Origin: Lentisphaerae bacterium GWF2_50_93
Lineage (GTDB): Bacteria; Verrucomicrobiota; Lentisphaeria; Victivallales; GWF2-50-93
Reading direction: 5' to 3'
Length of the DNA stretch: 64,000 nt
Assembly: GCA_001804815.1 (NCBI GenBank)
Contig: MHBI01000069.1
Location: 21,872-85,871 of the forward strand
Made by a program: the position numbers and the translations under genes
Shown: positions 1 through 9,995 of the stretch, piece by piece
How the letters are laid out: every line of letters begins with the position of its first letter
Numbering within the stretch: position 1 is the stretch's first letter
Notes under the pieces: model-generated
Seen by the model: the letters and a program-made list of their open reading frames with translations, nothing else
The model's database searches: none
Told to the model about the DNA's origin: nothing

Positions 1-1
1 T

Positions 2-178
2 GGCGGCGAGATAGAGGAGATGGAGCTCAAGGGATATTACGCCACAGTCACCGGTGCCACGTTCAAGGGAAAGCCAGTAGTCATAGGCAATGCGGCGGAT
101 GCGCAGTCGAAAAAGAATTCCAAGCCGGAGACCCGTCTTATAATTACTGAATTGAACTTGGTTCCAGCCAAGAAATAA
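2..178 (+). CDS. C-terminal end of an unrecognised protein (partial)
   Basis: An open frame enters from the left edge and stops at TAA 176-178, giving 58 residues. The visible tail is hydrophilic, Lys- and Glu-rich with some beta-like stretches (for example GYYATVTGATFKGKPVVIG), and ends NLVPAKK. No family is recognisable. It is followed after 54 bases by the signal peptide of the giant secreted protein on the same strand, so the two may be co-transcribed. Confidence 0.55.
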   Translation, partial: GGEIEEMELKGYYATVTGATFKGKPVVIGNAADAQSKKNSKPETRLIITELNLVPAKK

Positions 179-232
179 AGGTGGAGATCGTCATTATGAA
201 TTCAACATATGAAATATCAAGGAGAACATACC

Positions 233-3200
233 ATGAAAAGACGTAAGCCGGGACTGTTGCGGTTCCTACTGCTTCTGCCGATACTGGCATTATTGCCTGC
301 GACGCTGTCGGCGCAGCAGCCGCTCTGTGCGAAGGTTAAGATAGAGATCAAGCAGGAGATGACGCTTGAGCGCCAGGCGTTCGAGGCGACGATGACGATC
401 AACAACGCGATCATCGACACCGACCTGACGAACGTCAATGTCGTGGTGAACTTCAAGGACAAGAACGGCAATCCTGTGATAGCTACGGCCGATCCCAATA
501 ACACCGCCGCCAGCTTCTTCTACAAGGTCAGCTCCCTGAAGAACATTACCGACGTCGAGGGCACTGGCGTGGTTCCACGTTCCACGACCTCCGAGATCAA
601 ATGGCTGATCATACCCGCACCCGGCGCTGGCGGCGCCAATCCCGCCGGAGTCCAGTATGCAGTAGGCGCGACGCTTACGTACAAGCTCAAGGAAGTTGAG
701 AGCGTCGTCGAAGTCATCCCTGATACCATCTATGTGAAGCCCATGCCCGACCTGAAACTCGATTATTTCATCCCCAACCAGGTATATGCCGATGATCCGT
801 TCACAGCCGAAGTAGAACCTGCAGTTCCATTCGGTCTAGGCGTGCGCGTGGCGAACATAGGCTACGGCCCGGCAAACAATCTCAAGATCGATTCCGGACA
901 GCCCAAGATAGTGGACAACTCACAGGGGCTTCTTATCAATTTCAGGATACTCGGCAGCGAAGTGAACGGCCAGGCCAGGACCAGCAGCCTGCTTGCCGAC
1001 TTCGGCACCATAGCGCCCCAGAAGGCGGGAGTAGCGCGCTGGGAGATGATAAGCTCGCTTTCCGGCAGGTTCACCGAGTTCTCGGCGTCATTCTCGCATT
1101 CGGACGCTTTAGGAGGCATGCTCACCTCCCTGATAGATTCCGTGAACACCCACCTGCTTGTCCATGATGTTTTGGTCGACGTCGCAGGACGCGACAGCAT
1201 ACGCGACTTCCTGGCGAAGGACGGAGACATCTACAAGGTCTATGAATCCGAAATGACCGATACCGTGGTTGCGGATCTTTCCGCCTCGGCGAGCTTCCAG
1301 AACGGAGTCCTTAGCCATCCTTTCCATGAAGGATTCTTCTATATCAAGCTGCCTGATCCAAACAATGGAACTATGAACATATCCTCGGTGATCAAGGCTG
1401 GCGGCAAATCCGTCAACAGTTCCAATGTCTGGCTCTCCAAGACCTGGGACAACAATGGTCTGAAATGGGACCACTTCATCAACATCTTCGGATACGGGCT
1501 TGTTGATGATCCGCAAGTAGCGCAGACATACACTTTTGAGTTTTCGCAGGCGGTAGCAGATATTGCCCCCGTCATTGCCGCTATAACCGACAAGGTGGTT
1601 TCGGTCAATGAGCAGGTGGGATTCACTGTCAATGCAAGCGCATCAAACGGTGTTGTCCCCATAATATCAGCGAACCTTATTCCCGGTGGCAGCTCATTCA
1701 TCGACAACCACAACGGAACCGGAAGCTTTGCCTGGACACCGACAGGCGCCGGAGTCTTTAACATTACATTCGAGGCGAAGGCAAATAATCTGGTGGCTTC
1801 GCGTTCGATGAGGATATCCGTGGTTGATTCCTCCACCCAGCCGGAACTGCTGTTCACTACCGCTAACCTGGATGTCAACGAAGATGCTGGAACGGTGAAG
1901 CTTCCGGTGACCTTGTCCAAGCCTTCCACAGAGGCCGTGACAGTATCATATGCTGCGACTGGCGGAACCGCACAGGATGCTCTTGACTACACGATGCCAG
2001 CAGGCCAGCTGACGTTTGCGCCTGGCGAAATATCCAAGACGATCACACTGATCATAAATGAAGACGACATCGAGGAAGGCGACGAGAACATCCAGATAAG
2101 CCTGTCATCTCTGACCAATGCCGCGCTTGGTGCTGTCAGCGTACTTAACGTGGTCATACACGACAACGACCAGACCGGAAGCCTGCTGGTTGCCGATGGC
2201 ACTAAGTTGAAGCTTTTCGACAGGAACAATGGCACCCTCCTGAAGGAGTTCGTGAATTATCCTGTCCTGGGGAACATCGGTGGTTTCACTTACGGTCTCG
2301 ACAATAAACTGTACATAGGCGACCGTTCATCCGACGCCATCCTGAGGTTTGACACCAAGACCGGAGAGTATGTCGACAACTTCAGCAGCGTACCGGAGAT
2401 CATGCAGCCCGGAACCATGAGGTTTGGCAATGACGGCAATCTCTATGTTACCTGTCAGGGCTCCAACTCAATAATAAAGCTGGATAAGAACACCGGCGCA
2501 CTTCTCGGTACTGTCACATTGAACAAGACGCTCAAGTCGGTTGACGATTTCATATTCCTGATTGACGGTACAATATTAGTCACCAGTAGCGCGGATTTCG
2601 CAGTATTCGCGTTCAATCCTCTGACTGGGGACGAGATTGCCGGCCTTGTCACGATTCCTGAACTCACTTCTCCAGCTTCTCTAATTCTTGATCCTGCCGG
2701 CAAACTTTATGTTGCTGACGCCGGCAAGAAGACTATCTATAAATATGATCTTGATACAAAGGCCGTATTGGCTTCATACAAGGACGAAGCGAAACTTCTG
2801 GATCCTGTGTCAATGTCACTTGACCAGAACGGCAAGTTGTATGTCAGCGACAGACTGACCGCCGCCATATACCGCCTTGGAGATGACGGCATCTTCTCGA
2901 TATTCGTGAAAGGCGCGTCTCTGACTAAGTCCGCAGACATAGCATTTGCAGATCTCAAACCGGCTGTCACAGGCCAGCCCGTGGATGCGATAATCTTTAC
3001 CAGCGGCAATGCGCGCTTCACTGTACGCGCCTCCGGTACTGAATCCCTGGCATACCAGTGGCAGCAGGATAATAATGATATTACAGGTGCCACTTCACCG
3101 GTTCTGGACATCCAGAATGCCGCTATCGGCCTAAATGGAAGCAAATATTCATGCATCGTCAGCAACTACAATGGTTCGGTGTGCAGTTCTGAGGCCGTAT

Positions 3201-6200
3201 TGACGGTCAAGGTTCCAATTGATGCCATTGCCGACAGCTACCAGATTGACGAGGACAATGTATTGACAACTACAGCCCAGAATGGATTGTTTGTAAATGA
3301 TGTCGCCGAAGGTGCAGTAGCCGTCCTTGATACCGCAGTTCCTGTGGAACAGGGAGTCCTGAATCTTAACCAGGATGGTACGTTCGCTTTCACACCTGCG
3401 TTGAATTTCAACGGCAACGTGGCATTCTCATATCATCTGACGAAGGACGGAGGCGTTTCCGGATCCGCAGCAGTTACTATTGCTGTCAACGTCGTTGATG
3501 ATGCGCCCTCAGTATCCAATGCAATCGCGAATGTCGCTGTTGACGAAGACAGCGCCGCGCAGAATATCGACCTAACCAACGTGTTCACGGACGTGGACAA
3601 TGATATGGCATTGATAACCAAGAGTGTTACTGGCAACACGAATGAAGCTCTCATTGGTGCTGCAATTGCCGAAAATACCCTGACCCTGACTCCAGCAGCC
3701 AATGCAAATGGAACCGCTACCATCACCATCCGTGGAACATCCAATGGAAAAAATGTAGACACCAGTTTCACTGTTACGGTCAACCCCGTCAACGATGTTC
3801 CTGTAGCAGTAGCTGACACAGCGACCACTGACGAGGATAATGCGGTTACAACAAACGTCCTCGCCAACGACTCAGACATAGACGGTGACACTTTGGGCAT
3901 CGCTTCAGTAACCCAGGGTGCTCATGGTGCCGTTATAATAGCCAACGGGCAGATTGTATATTCGCCTGTGCACAATTTCAACGGAACCGATTCCTTCTCG
4001 TATACGATCGGCGACGGCAACGGGGGAACCGCTGCCACCGAAGTCACAGTCACAGTCAACGCCGTGAACGACATTCCAGTTGCCAATACCCAGAATATCG
4101 AGACCAATGAAGATACCGCTGCGGCCATAGTCCTTGCAGGAACTGATGTCGATGGGAATGCGATCTCCTTCGCCATAGTCACGCAGCCCGCCCACGGTGT
4201 CCTGTCTGGTACGGCTCCTAACCTGACATACGTTCCAAATGCCGATTTTAACGGTGTCGACAGCTTCACGTTCAAGGCCAATGACGGCAATGCAGACAGT
4301 GCCGTTGCGACCGTTGCAATCACAATAAATGCCGTTGATGACGCGCCAGCCGTGGCAAATGCCGTCGCGGATGTGACCGTTGACGAGGATGCGCCTGCTT
4401 CCAGCATAAACCTTGCAGATGTTTTCAAGGACGTTGACAATGACAATGCGCTCATAAGCAAGGGCGTTCATGAGAATACCAATGCCGCTCTGGTGAATGC
4501 ATCCATTCTAGAGAATACATTGACCCTCGGCTATGTTCCAAACGCCAGTGGGACTTCAACCATAACAATCCGTGCGACATCCAACGGGAAGACTGTAGAC
4601 ACGAACTTCACGGTGACAGTCAATTCCGTAAACGATGCACCAGTGGCAAATGCGCAGGCGATAACAGCTGATGAAGATGTCGCAGTAGCCATTATCCTTG
4701 CTGGCGGCGATATCGAGGGAGACACACTCGCCTTCTCCATAGTCACACAGCCTGCACACGGTATCCTGTCCGGGACGGTTCCGAACCTGACCTATACTCC
4801 GGACGCCAATTTCAATGGCACTGACAGTTTCACGTTTAAGGCCAATGATGGAAACCTTGACAGCGCAGCCGCGACGGTAGCAATCACCGTAAATGCTGTT
4901 GATGATGCTCCGGTCGTGGCAAATGCCATCGCGGATCTTGCCGTCGATGAAGACGCGGCTCCGCAGAACATCGACCTCAGCGCGGTATTCAGCGACATTG
5001 ACAACGACAATGCGCTCATAGCCAAGAGCGTGGCTGGAAATACCAATGGTGGCCTCCTGACAGCCGTTGTCTCGGAGAATACTCTTACCCTGTCGCTCGC
5101 TGCAAATGCGAATGGAACTTCCACTGTCACGGTAAGGGGGACTTCCAACGGCAAGACTGTTGATGCGAGCTTTGCCGTAACTGTCAAACCTGTCAACGAC
5201 GCTCCTGCAGCGGTAGCGGACACGGCTACTTGCGACGAGGACAATGCCATCGCAATCAATGTCCTTGCAAACGATACTGATGTAGACGGAGACACGCTGG
5301 TCATTGCTTCAGTGACTCAGGGCGCGCACGGTGCAGCTGTGATTACAGGAACCAATATCACCTATACGCCAGCAGCAAATTACTCCGGGCTCGACACGTT
5401 CACATATGCCATCGGCGATGGCAAAGGTGGGACAGCCACCGCAGTCGTCATGGTTGCCGTCAAACCGGTAAACGATGCTCCTGTCGCATATGATGACGCG
5501 GCAATTGCCGAGATAAGGGCAAATCCTGAATCCATTGTAATCGACAACCTTGCCGGATCCCTTGCCATCAATCCGTCCAATTCCCAGAACAACCGGTTCT
5601 CCATTACGACGGACTCCGGACAGGTCATAGACCTGGACTATCTGTCAAACGAAGGACTTGACTATGAGTATACCGGCACGGCCTCCTTGATGGACGTAAA
5701 ATCGAAGGGGCAAGGCCGGACTATTGTCATAAATGGAACAGACCTTGATCTGACAACCACGCCAAGGTTCACCTTTGAAGGCGTGATGTCAGTCCACATA
5801 TGGAATGAGAACCAGAAAACAAAGAAGAAGAAGGGCAGCTGGATGGTTGAATTCAGCGGAACCCAGATATCAATAACTCCGGCTCCGGATGGTGCGTCTG
5901 CACTACAGGGACCGTCCGTGGCGATTGACGTGCTTTCCAACGATACCGATCTTGAGGGCGACACCCTGTCAGTTGCCAGCGTGACAGAACCGCAGAACGG
6001 AACCGTTGTAATAAACGATGATGGCACTGTCACCTACAAGGCGAACCCCGGCTTTACGGGCTCAGACAGTTTTGAATACACTGTTTCAGACGGCAACGGC
6101 GGTACAGATACGGGAACGGTAGCAGTAGGCGTGATTTCAGAAAACTCCGGAGCAGCAGCAGCTGCATTCGACAGCATTGAAGGTGACCTCAATATTGGCA

Positions 6201-6493
6201 GTACCTTCACCATGGAGCCAGTTGCCGGGAATGCTATTGACATGAAAACCCTTTCCAAGAGGGGTGCCGCCTACCAGTATTCCGGAACTGTTTCAGAACT
6301 GAAGATCATGGTCAGGGAGCAGGGAAAAACTATTGCCGTGAATGGCATTGAGATTGAGCTGAAGACAGATCTCACTTACGTTTTCACCGGAGACATCCTG
6401 GCTGTCCTTGCTAACAGGAATCCCAATGCGGTCCAGACCAGCTGGTGGATCAACATAAGCGGCCAGAATATTTCAATATCCCTTGCGCCGTAA
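233..6493 (+). CDS. Giant secreted cadherin-like multidomain protein (2,086 aa)
   Basis: The start is ATG 233, because GGAG at 221-224 lies 8 bases upstream and translation begins with a clear signal peptide (MKRRKPGLLRFLLLLPILAL, cleavage near SAQQ); the ATG at 209 lacks this support. After an N-terminal region of about 430 residues come a putative Ig/cadherin fold (about 450-540), a Calx-beta domain (about 545-645, with the EDAGTVKLPV and EEGDENIQI signatures), an NHL-like beta-propeller (about 650-910), an Ig-like domain (about 915-1000), then at least seven tandem cadherin-like repeats marked by DEDNA, LANDSDIDGDTL and FNGTDSF motifs. A roughly 110-residue module of unknown type occurs twice (about 1762-1875 and 1980-2086), the second copy being the C-terminus. 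Such proteins are usually calcium-binding adhesins or surface-matrix proteins. No sorting signal is obvious. Confidence 0.9.
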   Translation: MKRRKPGLLRFLLLLPILALLPATLSAQQPLCAKVKIEIKQEMTLERQAFEATMTINNAIIDTDLTNVNVVVNFKDKNGNPVIATADPNNTAASFFYKVSSLKNITDVEGTGVVPRSTTSEIKWLIIPAPGAGGANPAGVQYAVGATLTYKLKEVESVVEVIPDTIYVKPMPDLKLDYFIPNQVYADDPFTAEVEPAVPFGLGVRVANIGYGPANNLKIDSGQPKIVDNSQGLLINFRILGSEVNGQARTSSLLADFGTIAPQKAGVARWEMISSLSGRFTEFSASFSHSDALGGMLTSLIDSVNTHLLVHDVLVDVAGRDSIRDFLAKDGDIYKVYESEMTDTVVADLSASASFQNGVLSHPFHEGFFYIKLPDPNNGTMNISSVIKAGGKSVNSSNVWLSKTWDNNGLKWDHFINIFGYGLVDDPQVAQTYTFEFSQAVADIAPVIAAITDKVVSVNEQVGFTVNASASNGVVPIISANLIPGGSSFIDNHNGTGSFAWTPTGAGVFNITFEAKANNLVASRSMRISVVDSSTQPELLFTTANLDVNEDAGTVKLPVTLSKPSTEAVTVSYAATGGTAQDALDYTMPAGQLTFAPGEISKTITLIINEDDIEEGDENIQISLSSLTNAALGAVSVLNVVIHDNDQTGSLLVADGTKLKLFDRNNGTLLKEFVNYPVLGNIGGFTYGLDNKLYIGDRSSDAILRFDTKTGEYVDNFSSVPEIMQPGTMRFGNDGNLYVTCQGSNSIIKLDKNTGALLGTVTLNKTLKSVDDFIFLIDGTILVTSSADFAVFAFNPLTGDEIAGLVTIPELTSPASLILDPAGKLYVADAGKKTIYKYDLDTKAVLASYKDEAKLLDPVSMSLDQNGKLYVSDRLTAAIYRLGDDGIFSIFVKGASLTKSADIAFADLKPAVTGQPVDAIIFTSGNARFTVRASGTESLAYQWQQDNNDITGATSPVLDIQNAAIGLNGSKYSCIVSNYNGSVCSSEAVLTVKVPIDAIADSYQIDEDNVLTTTAQNGLFVNDVAEGAVAVLDTAVPVEQGVLNLNQDGTFAFTPALNFNGNVAFSYHLTKDGGVSGSAAVTIAVNVVDDAPSVSNAIANVAVDEDSAAQNIDLTNVFTDVDNDMALITKSVTGNTNEALIGAAIAENTLTLTPAANANGTATITIRGTSNGKNVDTSFTVTVNPVNDVPVAVADTATTDEDNAVTTNVLANDSDIDGDTLGIASVTQGAHGAVIIANGQIVYSPVHNFNGTDSFSYTIGDGNGGTAATEVTVTVNAVNDIPVANTQNIETNEDTAAAIVLAGTDVDGNAISFAIVTQPAHGVLSGTAPNLTYVPNADFNGVDSFTFKANDGNADSAVATVAITINAVDDAPAVANAVADVTVDEDAPASSINLADVFKDVDNDNALISKGVHENTNAALVNASILENTLTLGYVPNASGTSTITIRATSNGKTVDTNFTVTVNSVNDAPVANAQAITADEDVAVAIILAGGDIEGDTLAFSIVTQPAHGILSGTVPNLTYTPDANFNGTDSFTFKANDGNLDSAAATVAITVNAVDDAPVVANAIADLAVDEDAAPQNIDLSAVFSDIDNDNALIAKSVAGNTNGGLLTAVVSENTLTLSLAANANGTSTVTVRGTSNGKTVDASFAVTVKPVNDAPAAVADTATCDEDNAIAINVLANDTDVDGDTLVIASVTQGAHGAAVITGTNITYTPAANYSGLDTFTYAIGDGKGGTATAVVMVAVKPVNDAPVAYDDAAIAEIRANPESIVIDNLAGSLAINPSNSQNNRFSITTDSGQVIDLDYLSNEGLDYEYTGTASLMDVKSKGQGRTIVINGTDLDLTTTPRFTFEGVMSVHIWNENQKTKKKKGSWMVEFSGTQISITPAPDGASALQGPSVAIDVLSNDTDLEGDTLSVASVTEPQNGTVVINDDGTVTYKANPGFTGSDSFEYTVSDGNGGTDTGTVAVGVISENSGAAAAAFDSIEGDLNIGSTFTMEPVAGNAIDMKTLSKRGAAYQYSGTVSELKIMVREQGKTIAVNGIEIELKTDLTYVFTGDILAVLANRNPNAVQTSWWINISGQNISISLAP

Positions 6494-6520
6494 TACTTCA
6501 GCCAGGGATTCGAGAAGGAA

Positions 6521-7525
6521 TCAGTTTTCCGGCGGTGAGATTGTGATTACTGCGGGTTCCGCATCGGGGATGCTGACCTTCAATGTCTGATTTCCGGTCT
6601 TGGCCGCTGTTTTCATGAATTCCGGAGACAGTGTCAGCTTGTATTCCACAAGGGAGTCCTTCTCTGTGCCTGGGCCTATGCTGATCCCCCTTGGGGCATC
6701 CCAGGTTATTTTATTGATCATCTCATTGGTGAGCTTGTCCCCGAGTAGTTTGATGGAGACCTGCTTTTCCACGGCCTGCGCCATGTTCTTCGGCAAAACC
6801 AGAGATGAAGGGATTGCAATGAGCTTTCTGCCGACATCGCCGATGATGAGAATTTCAGGAGCCTTCCAGCCTTCAGGGGCCTTGACCGGAATGCTTATCT
6901 TGCATTTCAGCATACCCGGAGTTTCAGTCCTGATGGAGACTTCCAGGGAATAGGATTTCTGAGACTCCTTCTTCATGACCACCTTTGCCGGATAAGCGCA
7001 GTCGACCACTGGTTCGCCGAGTTCAACTTTGTCGTTCTCCGCCTCAAGCATGAACTTATCCTTGTATTCCCCGCCTTTCTGCAGTACGCCTGCGTAGACC
7101 ATGCTTTTTGGGCTGATCCCAAGAATCGGGACGGCGGTGCCTGTAAAGTTTAACGTGGTGATCTTCTGATTGGGATCGTTGGTCTCTATGTATGCGTTCT
7201 TGCTGTACGGACCGTAGATTGAGTCGCCCTTGACCGTTACCGAGAACTTGGTGCTTTCACCAGGATTCAGATCCGCCTTGTCCACCTTGTTCACAGCGCA
7301 GCTGCAGTTGTTGCGGATCTTCACAAGCTTCAGCAGGGAGCCTCCCTTGTTGGTGATGGTGTATACAGCTTCCTTTGGCAGCCTGGCCTCATAGGAACCG
7401 AAATCCACCTTGTCTTTGTCCACGGCAATCTGCGGAGGCAGGGTGTCGGCGGCACCGGATTTTCCAGCCGAAAACATGATAAAAAAAAGCAATATGGAAT
7501 ATTTAATCTTCACTGCCAGCTCCAT
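6521..7525 (-). CDS. DUF1573 secreted protein
   Basis: This 334-residue protein has an N-terminal signal sequence (IKYSILLFFIMFSAGKSGAA) and then a DUF1573 domain at about 35-130: a FGSYE-type strand, a TNKGGSLLKLVKIRNNCSCA segment containing the family's conserved C-S-C, and an NPGESTKF strand. The rest is beta-rich and probably repeats Ig/HYDIN-like folds. It is predicted to be periplasmic or surface-exposed; the family's function is unknown. Its start overlaps the 3' end of the upstream membrane-protease-like gene by 23 bases, so the two are translationally coupled. It converges tail to tail with the giant protein gene. Confidence 0.85.
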   Translation of the reverse strand: MELAVKIKYSILLFFIMFSAGKSGAADTLPPQIAVDKDKVDFGSYEARLPKEAVYTITNKGGSLLKLVKIRNNCSCAVNKVDKADLNPGESTKFSVTVKGDSIYGPYSKNAYIETNDPNQKITTLNFTGTAVPILGISPKSMVYAGVLQKGGEYKDKFMLEAENDKVELGEPVVDCAYPAKVVMKKESQKSYSLEVSIRTETPGMLKCKISIPVKAPEGWKAPEILIIGDVGRKLIAIPSSLVLPKNMAQAVEKQVSIKLLGDKLTNEMINKITWDAPRGISIGPGTEKDSLVEYKLTLSPEFMKTAAKTGNQTLKVSIPDAEPAVITISPPEN

Positions 7526-8102
7526 TTTGTACAGGACTGTTGCCGGCCTTGTACATTATCCAGAGCATCCAGCATCCGAACCCGATGGAGCTCCACATGA
7601 TTATGAATGCAATTATCCTTACTGCAAGCGCGACGTTGGTGTCGTACTCTATTGAGAGTCCGGGAATACGGTCGAGAAGGTATTCCCAGTCCGTGAACCT
7701 GACTTCAGCGGGCTCATCACCGGTTCCGAGGGTGACCAGCGGCAGGACCTGTGACCGGGTGTCCGCGATATATGTCGCCGCCGCATACATGTTCACCGAG
7801 AACCATGCCCCACAGAAGGGTATCGCGAAATATTCTCCCTGTTTCAGGAGCGCTATCATGGCGAACACCGGAACAAGATGCTGGAGGATTGTTCCGCCTG
7901 CGTAGTGCATCCATTCCCCGAAAAATGAGAACAGCGGGTGCCCGACTTCATGGATCACCAGATCGAGCGGCGAGAATGGCGTCCAGGAGTCCGGTCTTAT
8001 GGCAAGACGCATACCAAGGAAGCAGAGCAGGACTACCAGCAGGGCGCGCCCAATTATCGAACGCCCCTTGCTCCAGTCTCCGATTAGTGCACTGATATCC
8101 AT
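7503..8102 (-). CDS. HExxH-containing integral membrane protein (M50-like)
   Basis: A 199-residue protein with about four hydrophobic segments (about 20-36, 62-85, 93-112 and 167-189). Between the first two lies HEVGH (His51, Glu52, His55), matching the HExxH zinc-binding signature of membrane metalloproteases such as site-2-protease-like M50 enzymes. No classical second NPDG-type motif was found, so activity is uncertain. It is upstream of and overlaps the DUF1573 gene, which suggests the two act together at the envelope. Start ATG at 8102. An alternative is an inactive M50-fold protein. Confidence 0.7.
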   Translation of the reverse strand: MDISALIGDWSKGRSIIGRALLVVLLCFLGMRLAIRPDSWTPFSPLDLVIHEVGHPLFSFFGEWMHYAGGTILQHLVPVFAMIALLKQGEYFAIPFCGAWFSVNMYAAATYIADTRSQVLPLVTLGTGDEPAEVRFTDWEYLLDRIPGLSIEYDTNVALAVRIIAFIIMWSSIGFGCWMLWIMYKAGNSPVQNGAGSED

Positions 8103-8352
8103 GGACTCTACTATACCTTCATAACTAAAATAGAAAATGCACGTGCAGGGTGAAAAGCATATTTATACTTCATAGGACTCGCGATAGCGGAGACATAAAG
8201 ATCGATGAAAAATGAACCAATAGTTTTTGATACCGAACTTCCAGATACCAGCTTTAACTGCTTGTCCTAGGGCTTGCAATAGCCTCTGTGCGGGATATTT
8301 TATCCGTATCTTTCAGTTTTTGAAGGGCAAGCAATAAAAAGGAGCTGCGACC

Positions 8353-8733
8353 GTGAAAAAGATATTGGCGATAATGTTGATTTCTGCATCGTTCATCCTA
8401 TTATCATTTGCTGAGACCGGAACCCCGAAGGAGACAACTCCGCCGGCTCCTGGAAAGTCCCCTGAAATAGGCGAGGCCAAGGTGTTGAAGGTGTTTTCGG
8501 CGGATATTGATGGTGCTAAATTCCGCGCATATCTTGTGAAATGGAAGGACTCGGAAGTCATTATCTCCGATCCGTTCGGAAACAGTGACAGGAAGGAAGG
8601 CGACATTATAAAGTTCGCAGTCCAGAGCATGGAGATGCCCAACAAGGGCATGGCGATAAGGTTCTCGATCATAGACTTCCCTGGCACCAAAAAGCGCGAA
8701 TCAAAATCCGCCCAACCGGAAACTGGTAAATGA
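8353..8733 (+). CDS. Small secreted protein, unknown
   Basis: A 126-residue protein starting at GTG 8353, with AAAAAGGAG about 9 bases upstream. It begins with a signal peptide (KKILAIMLISASFILLSFA) and has a Pro/Thr-rich linker, then a compact beta-type domain (about 40-110). No family is recognised. The 250 bases upstream form the divergent spacer with the membrane-protease-like gene and probably hold promoters for both. Confidence 0.65.
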   Translation: MKKILAIMLISASFILLSFAETGTPKETTPPAPGKSPEIGEAKVLKVFSADIDGAKFRAYLVKWKDSEVIISDPFGNSDRKEGDIIKFAVQSMEMPNKGMAIRFSIIDFPGTKKRESKSAQPETGK

Positions 8734-8926
8734 CATACATGCTGAGTGGTTGCCTGTAGAAGACGGATAAATGGGGGCAGGCTTTGCGCGATTGACAAAA
8801 GATGAGACAGCTCGTTCCATCTCTCTGCGGCCCCCACGGCCTGCGGCGGAGGGGTGGAGGATGGAGCTGGACTGTCGGAGCTGATTATACCGAGTAAGGG
8901 CAGATAAACAAAGGAATTATTATCAC

Positions 8927-9817
8927 ATGTGGAAGCTCATCGGATTCCTTGTAATTGTGAACGCCATAATAGTCACCGGTTGGTGGGTGACTGGCGACCA
9001 CCAGTATAAAGGGTGGGCTTCAAGCATCTGTATCGTGTCTATCTTCTTCGGAATATTCCTGATGTTGCAGGAGCGTGTTGTCGAGGTGTCGGTCAACAAG
9101 GTTGGATCTATCAAGGCCGTGGTTGAACAGGCGACCGCAGACGCCAAGACTATTGCCGACATAAAGCGTAGTATCGAAGCCCAGCGCTCCACGGTAGACC
9201 TTGTTGCCAAGGAAGCTGCAGACGCCAAGAAGCTCGTTGACGATGTTGCCCTTAAGAACGCCAAGGCCGAGGAGAAACTGGCTACCCTTGATAAGGCCAT
9301 TACGAACGGGGACAAGGCTGTCAAGCAGTTGCAGGACTATTCTGTCCTCACATCTACTACAATGGCAGCCCAAGGAGATGACAGGCGTGCCTATGACCAG
9401 CTATGGGCATGGAGCAAGGATGAGTCCTGTCCCTTCAAGAACCAGGCTGGCCGTGCTGTCATGGGAATAATGGAACAGAATGACAACCTGAGGCTCATAC
9501 CGGGAATCAAGTGGACTGAAGGTGTCGACCCTAAGACACTCTCTCTGGTCAGACTTGTCGAAGAGTATTTTAAATGTGCAGACCCCAAGCTGAGGATGGG
9601 GCTGATATCATACATATGGGACAATCGGTCTGATATTCCAAAGAAGGAAAGAGTTGAGTTCCTAGTCGAAGTCATGAGGAAAGACCCAAGCATTAGGGTA
9701 ATTAATTTTACGGGCGGATACCTAGCGGTGGCTACCGGAGACGGCTTCAAGCCACTTGCCATTGAAGAACATTTGAAATGGTGGGATGCGAACAAGGGCA
9801 AGTTCCCGGCTAATTGA
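8927..9817 (+). CDS. Membrane-anchored coiled-coil protein, unknown
   Basis: A 296-residue protein. Two adjacent transmembrane helices (about 4-22 and 29-46) anchor a long coiled coil (about 48-145, rich in Ala, Lys, Glu and Asp heptads). A C-terminal globular helical domain (about 150-296) contains Trp-rich segments (AYDQLWAWSKDESCPF, EEHLKWWDANKGKF). No enzymatic motif is visible. AAGGA lies before the start. It stands alone, with spacers of about 190 bases upstream and about 180 downstream in which I see no gene. Confidence 0.65.
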   Translation: MWKLIGFLVIVNAIIVTGWWVTGDHQYKGWASSICIVSIFFGIFLMLQERVVEVSVNKVGSIKAVVEQATADAKTIADIKRSIEAQRSTVDLVAKEAADAKKLVDDVALKNAKAEEKLATLDKAITNGDKAVKQLQDYSVLTSTTMAAQGDDRRAYDQLWAWSKDESCPFKNQAGRAVMGIMEQNDNLRLIPGIKWTEGVDPKTLSLVRLVEEYFKCADPKLRMGLISYIWDNRSDIPKKERVEFLVEVMRKDPSIRVINFTGGYLAVATGDGFKPLAIEEHLKWWDANKGKFPAN

Positions 9818-9950
9818 CACCTACGCCTACCATGTCCCGGACCCCTTTCCAGGACTTGTGCTCCGTTGACATGTTGAGGCTGCCGATTTCCAGGACTTTT
9901 AAAACGCTATTGCGCCAGCCTCAAACTGGCTTAACACAATCGGGCTTATG

Positions 9951-9969
9951 CGACTGATGCGTATGATGC
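9951..9969 (+). repeat. 19-bp direct repeat, copy 1 (upstream of protease gene)
   Basis: CGACTGATGCGTATGATGC occurs here, 26 bases before the protease start codon, and again identically at 10767-10785 at the start of the next gene. It could be a shared regulatory site or the scar of a duplication that created the second upstream region. Confidence 0.7.
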
Positions 9970-9995
9970 CGCACCGTAACACAGGAGATGGATAG

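Noticed and set aside
217..6258. Many antisense frames of 60-190 codons opposite the giant protein gene
   Set aside because: They are shadows produced by the repetitive, GC-rich coding strand.
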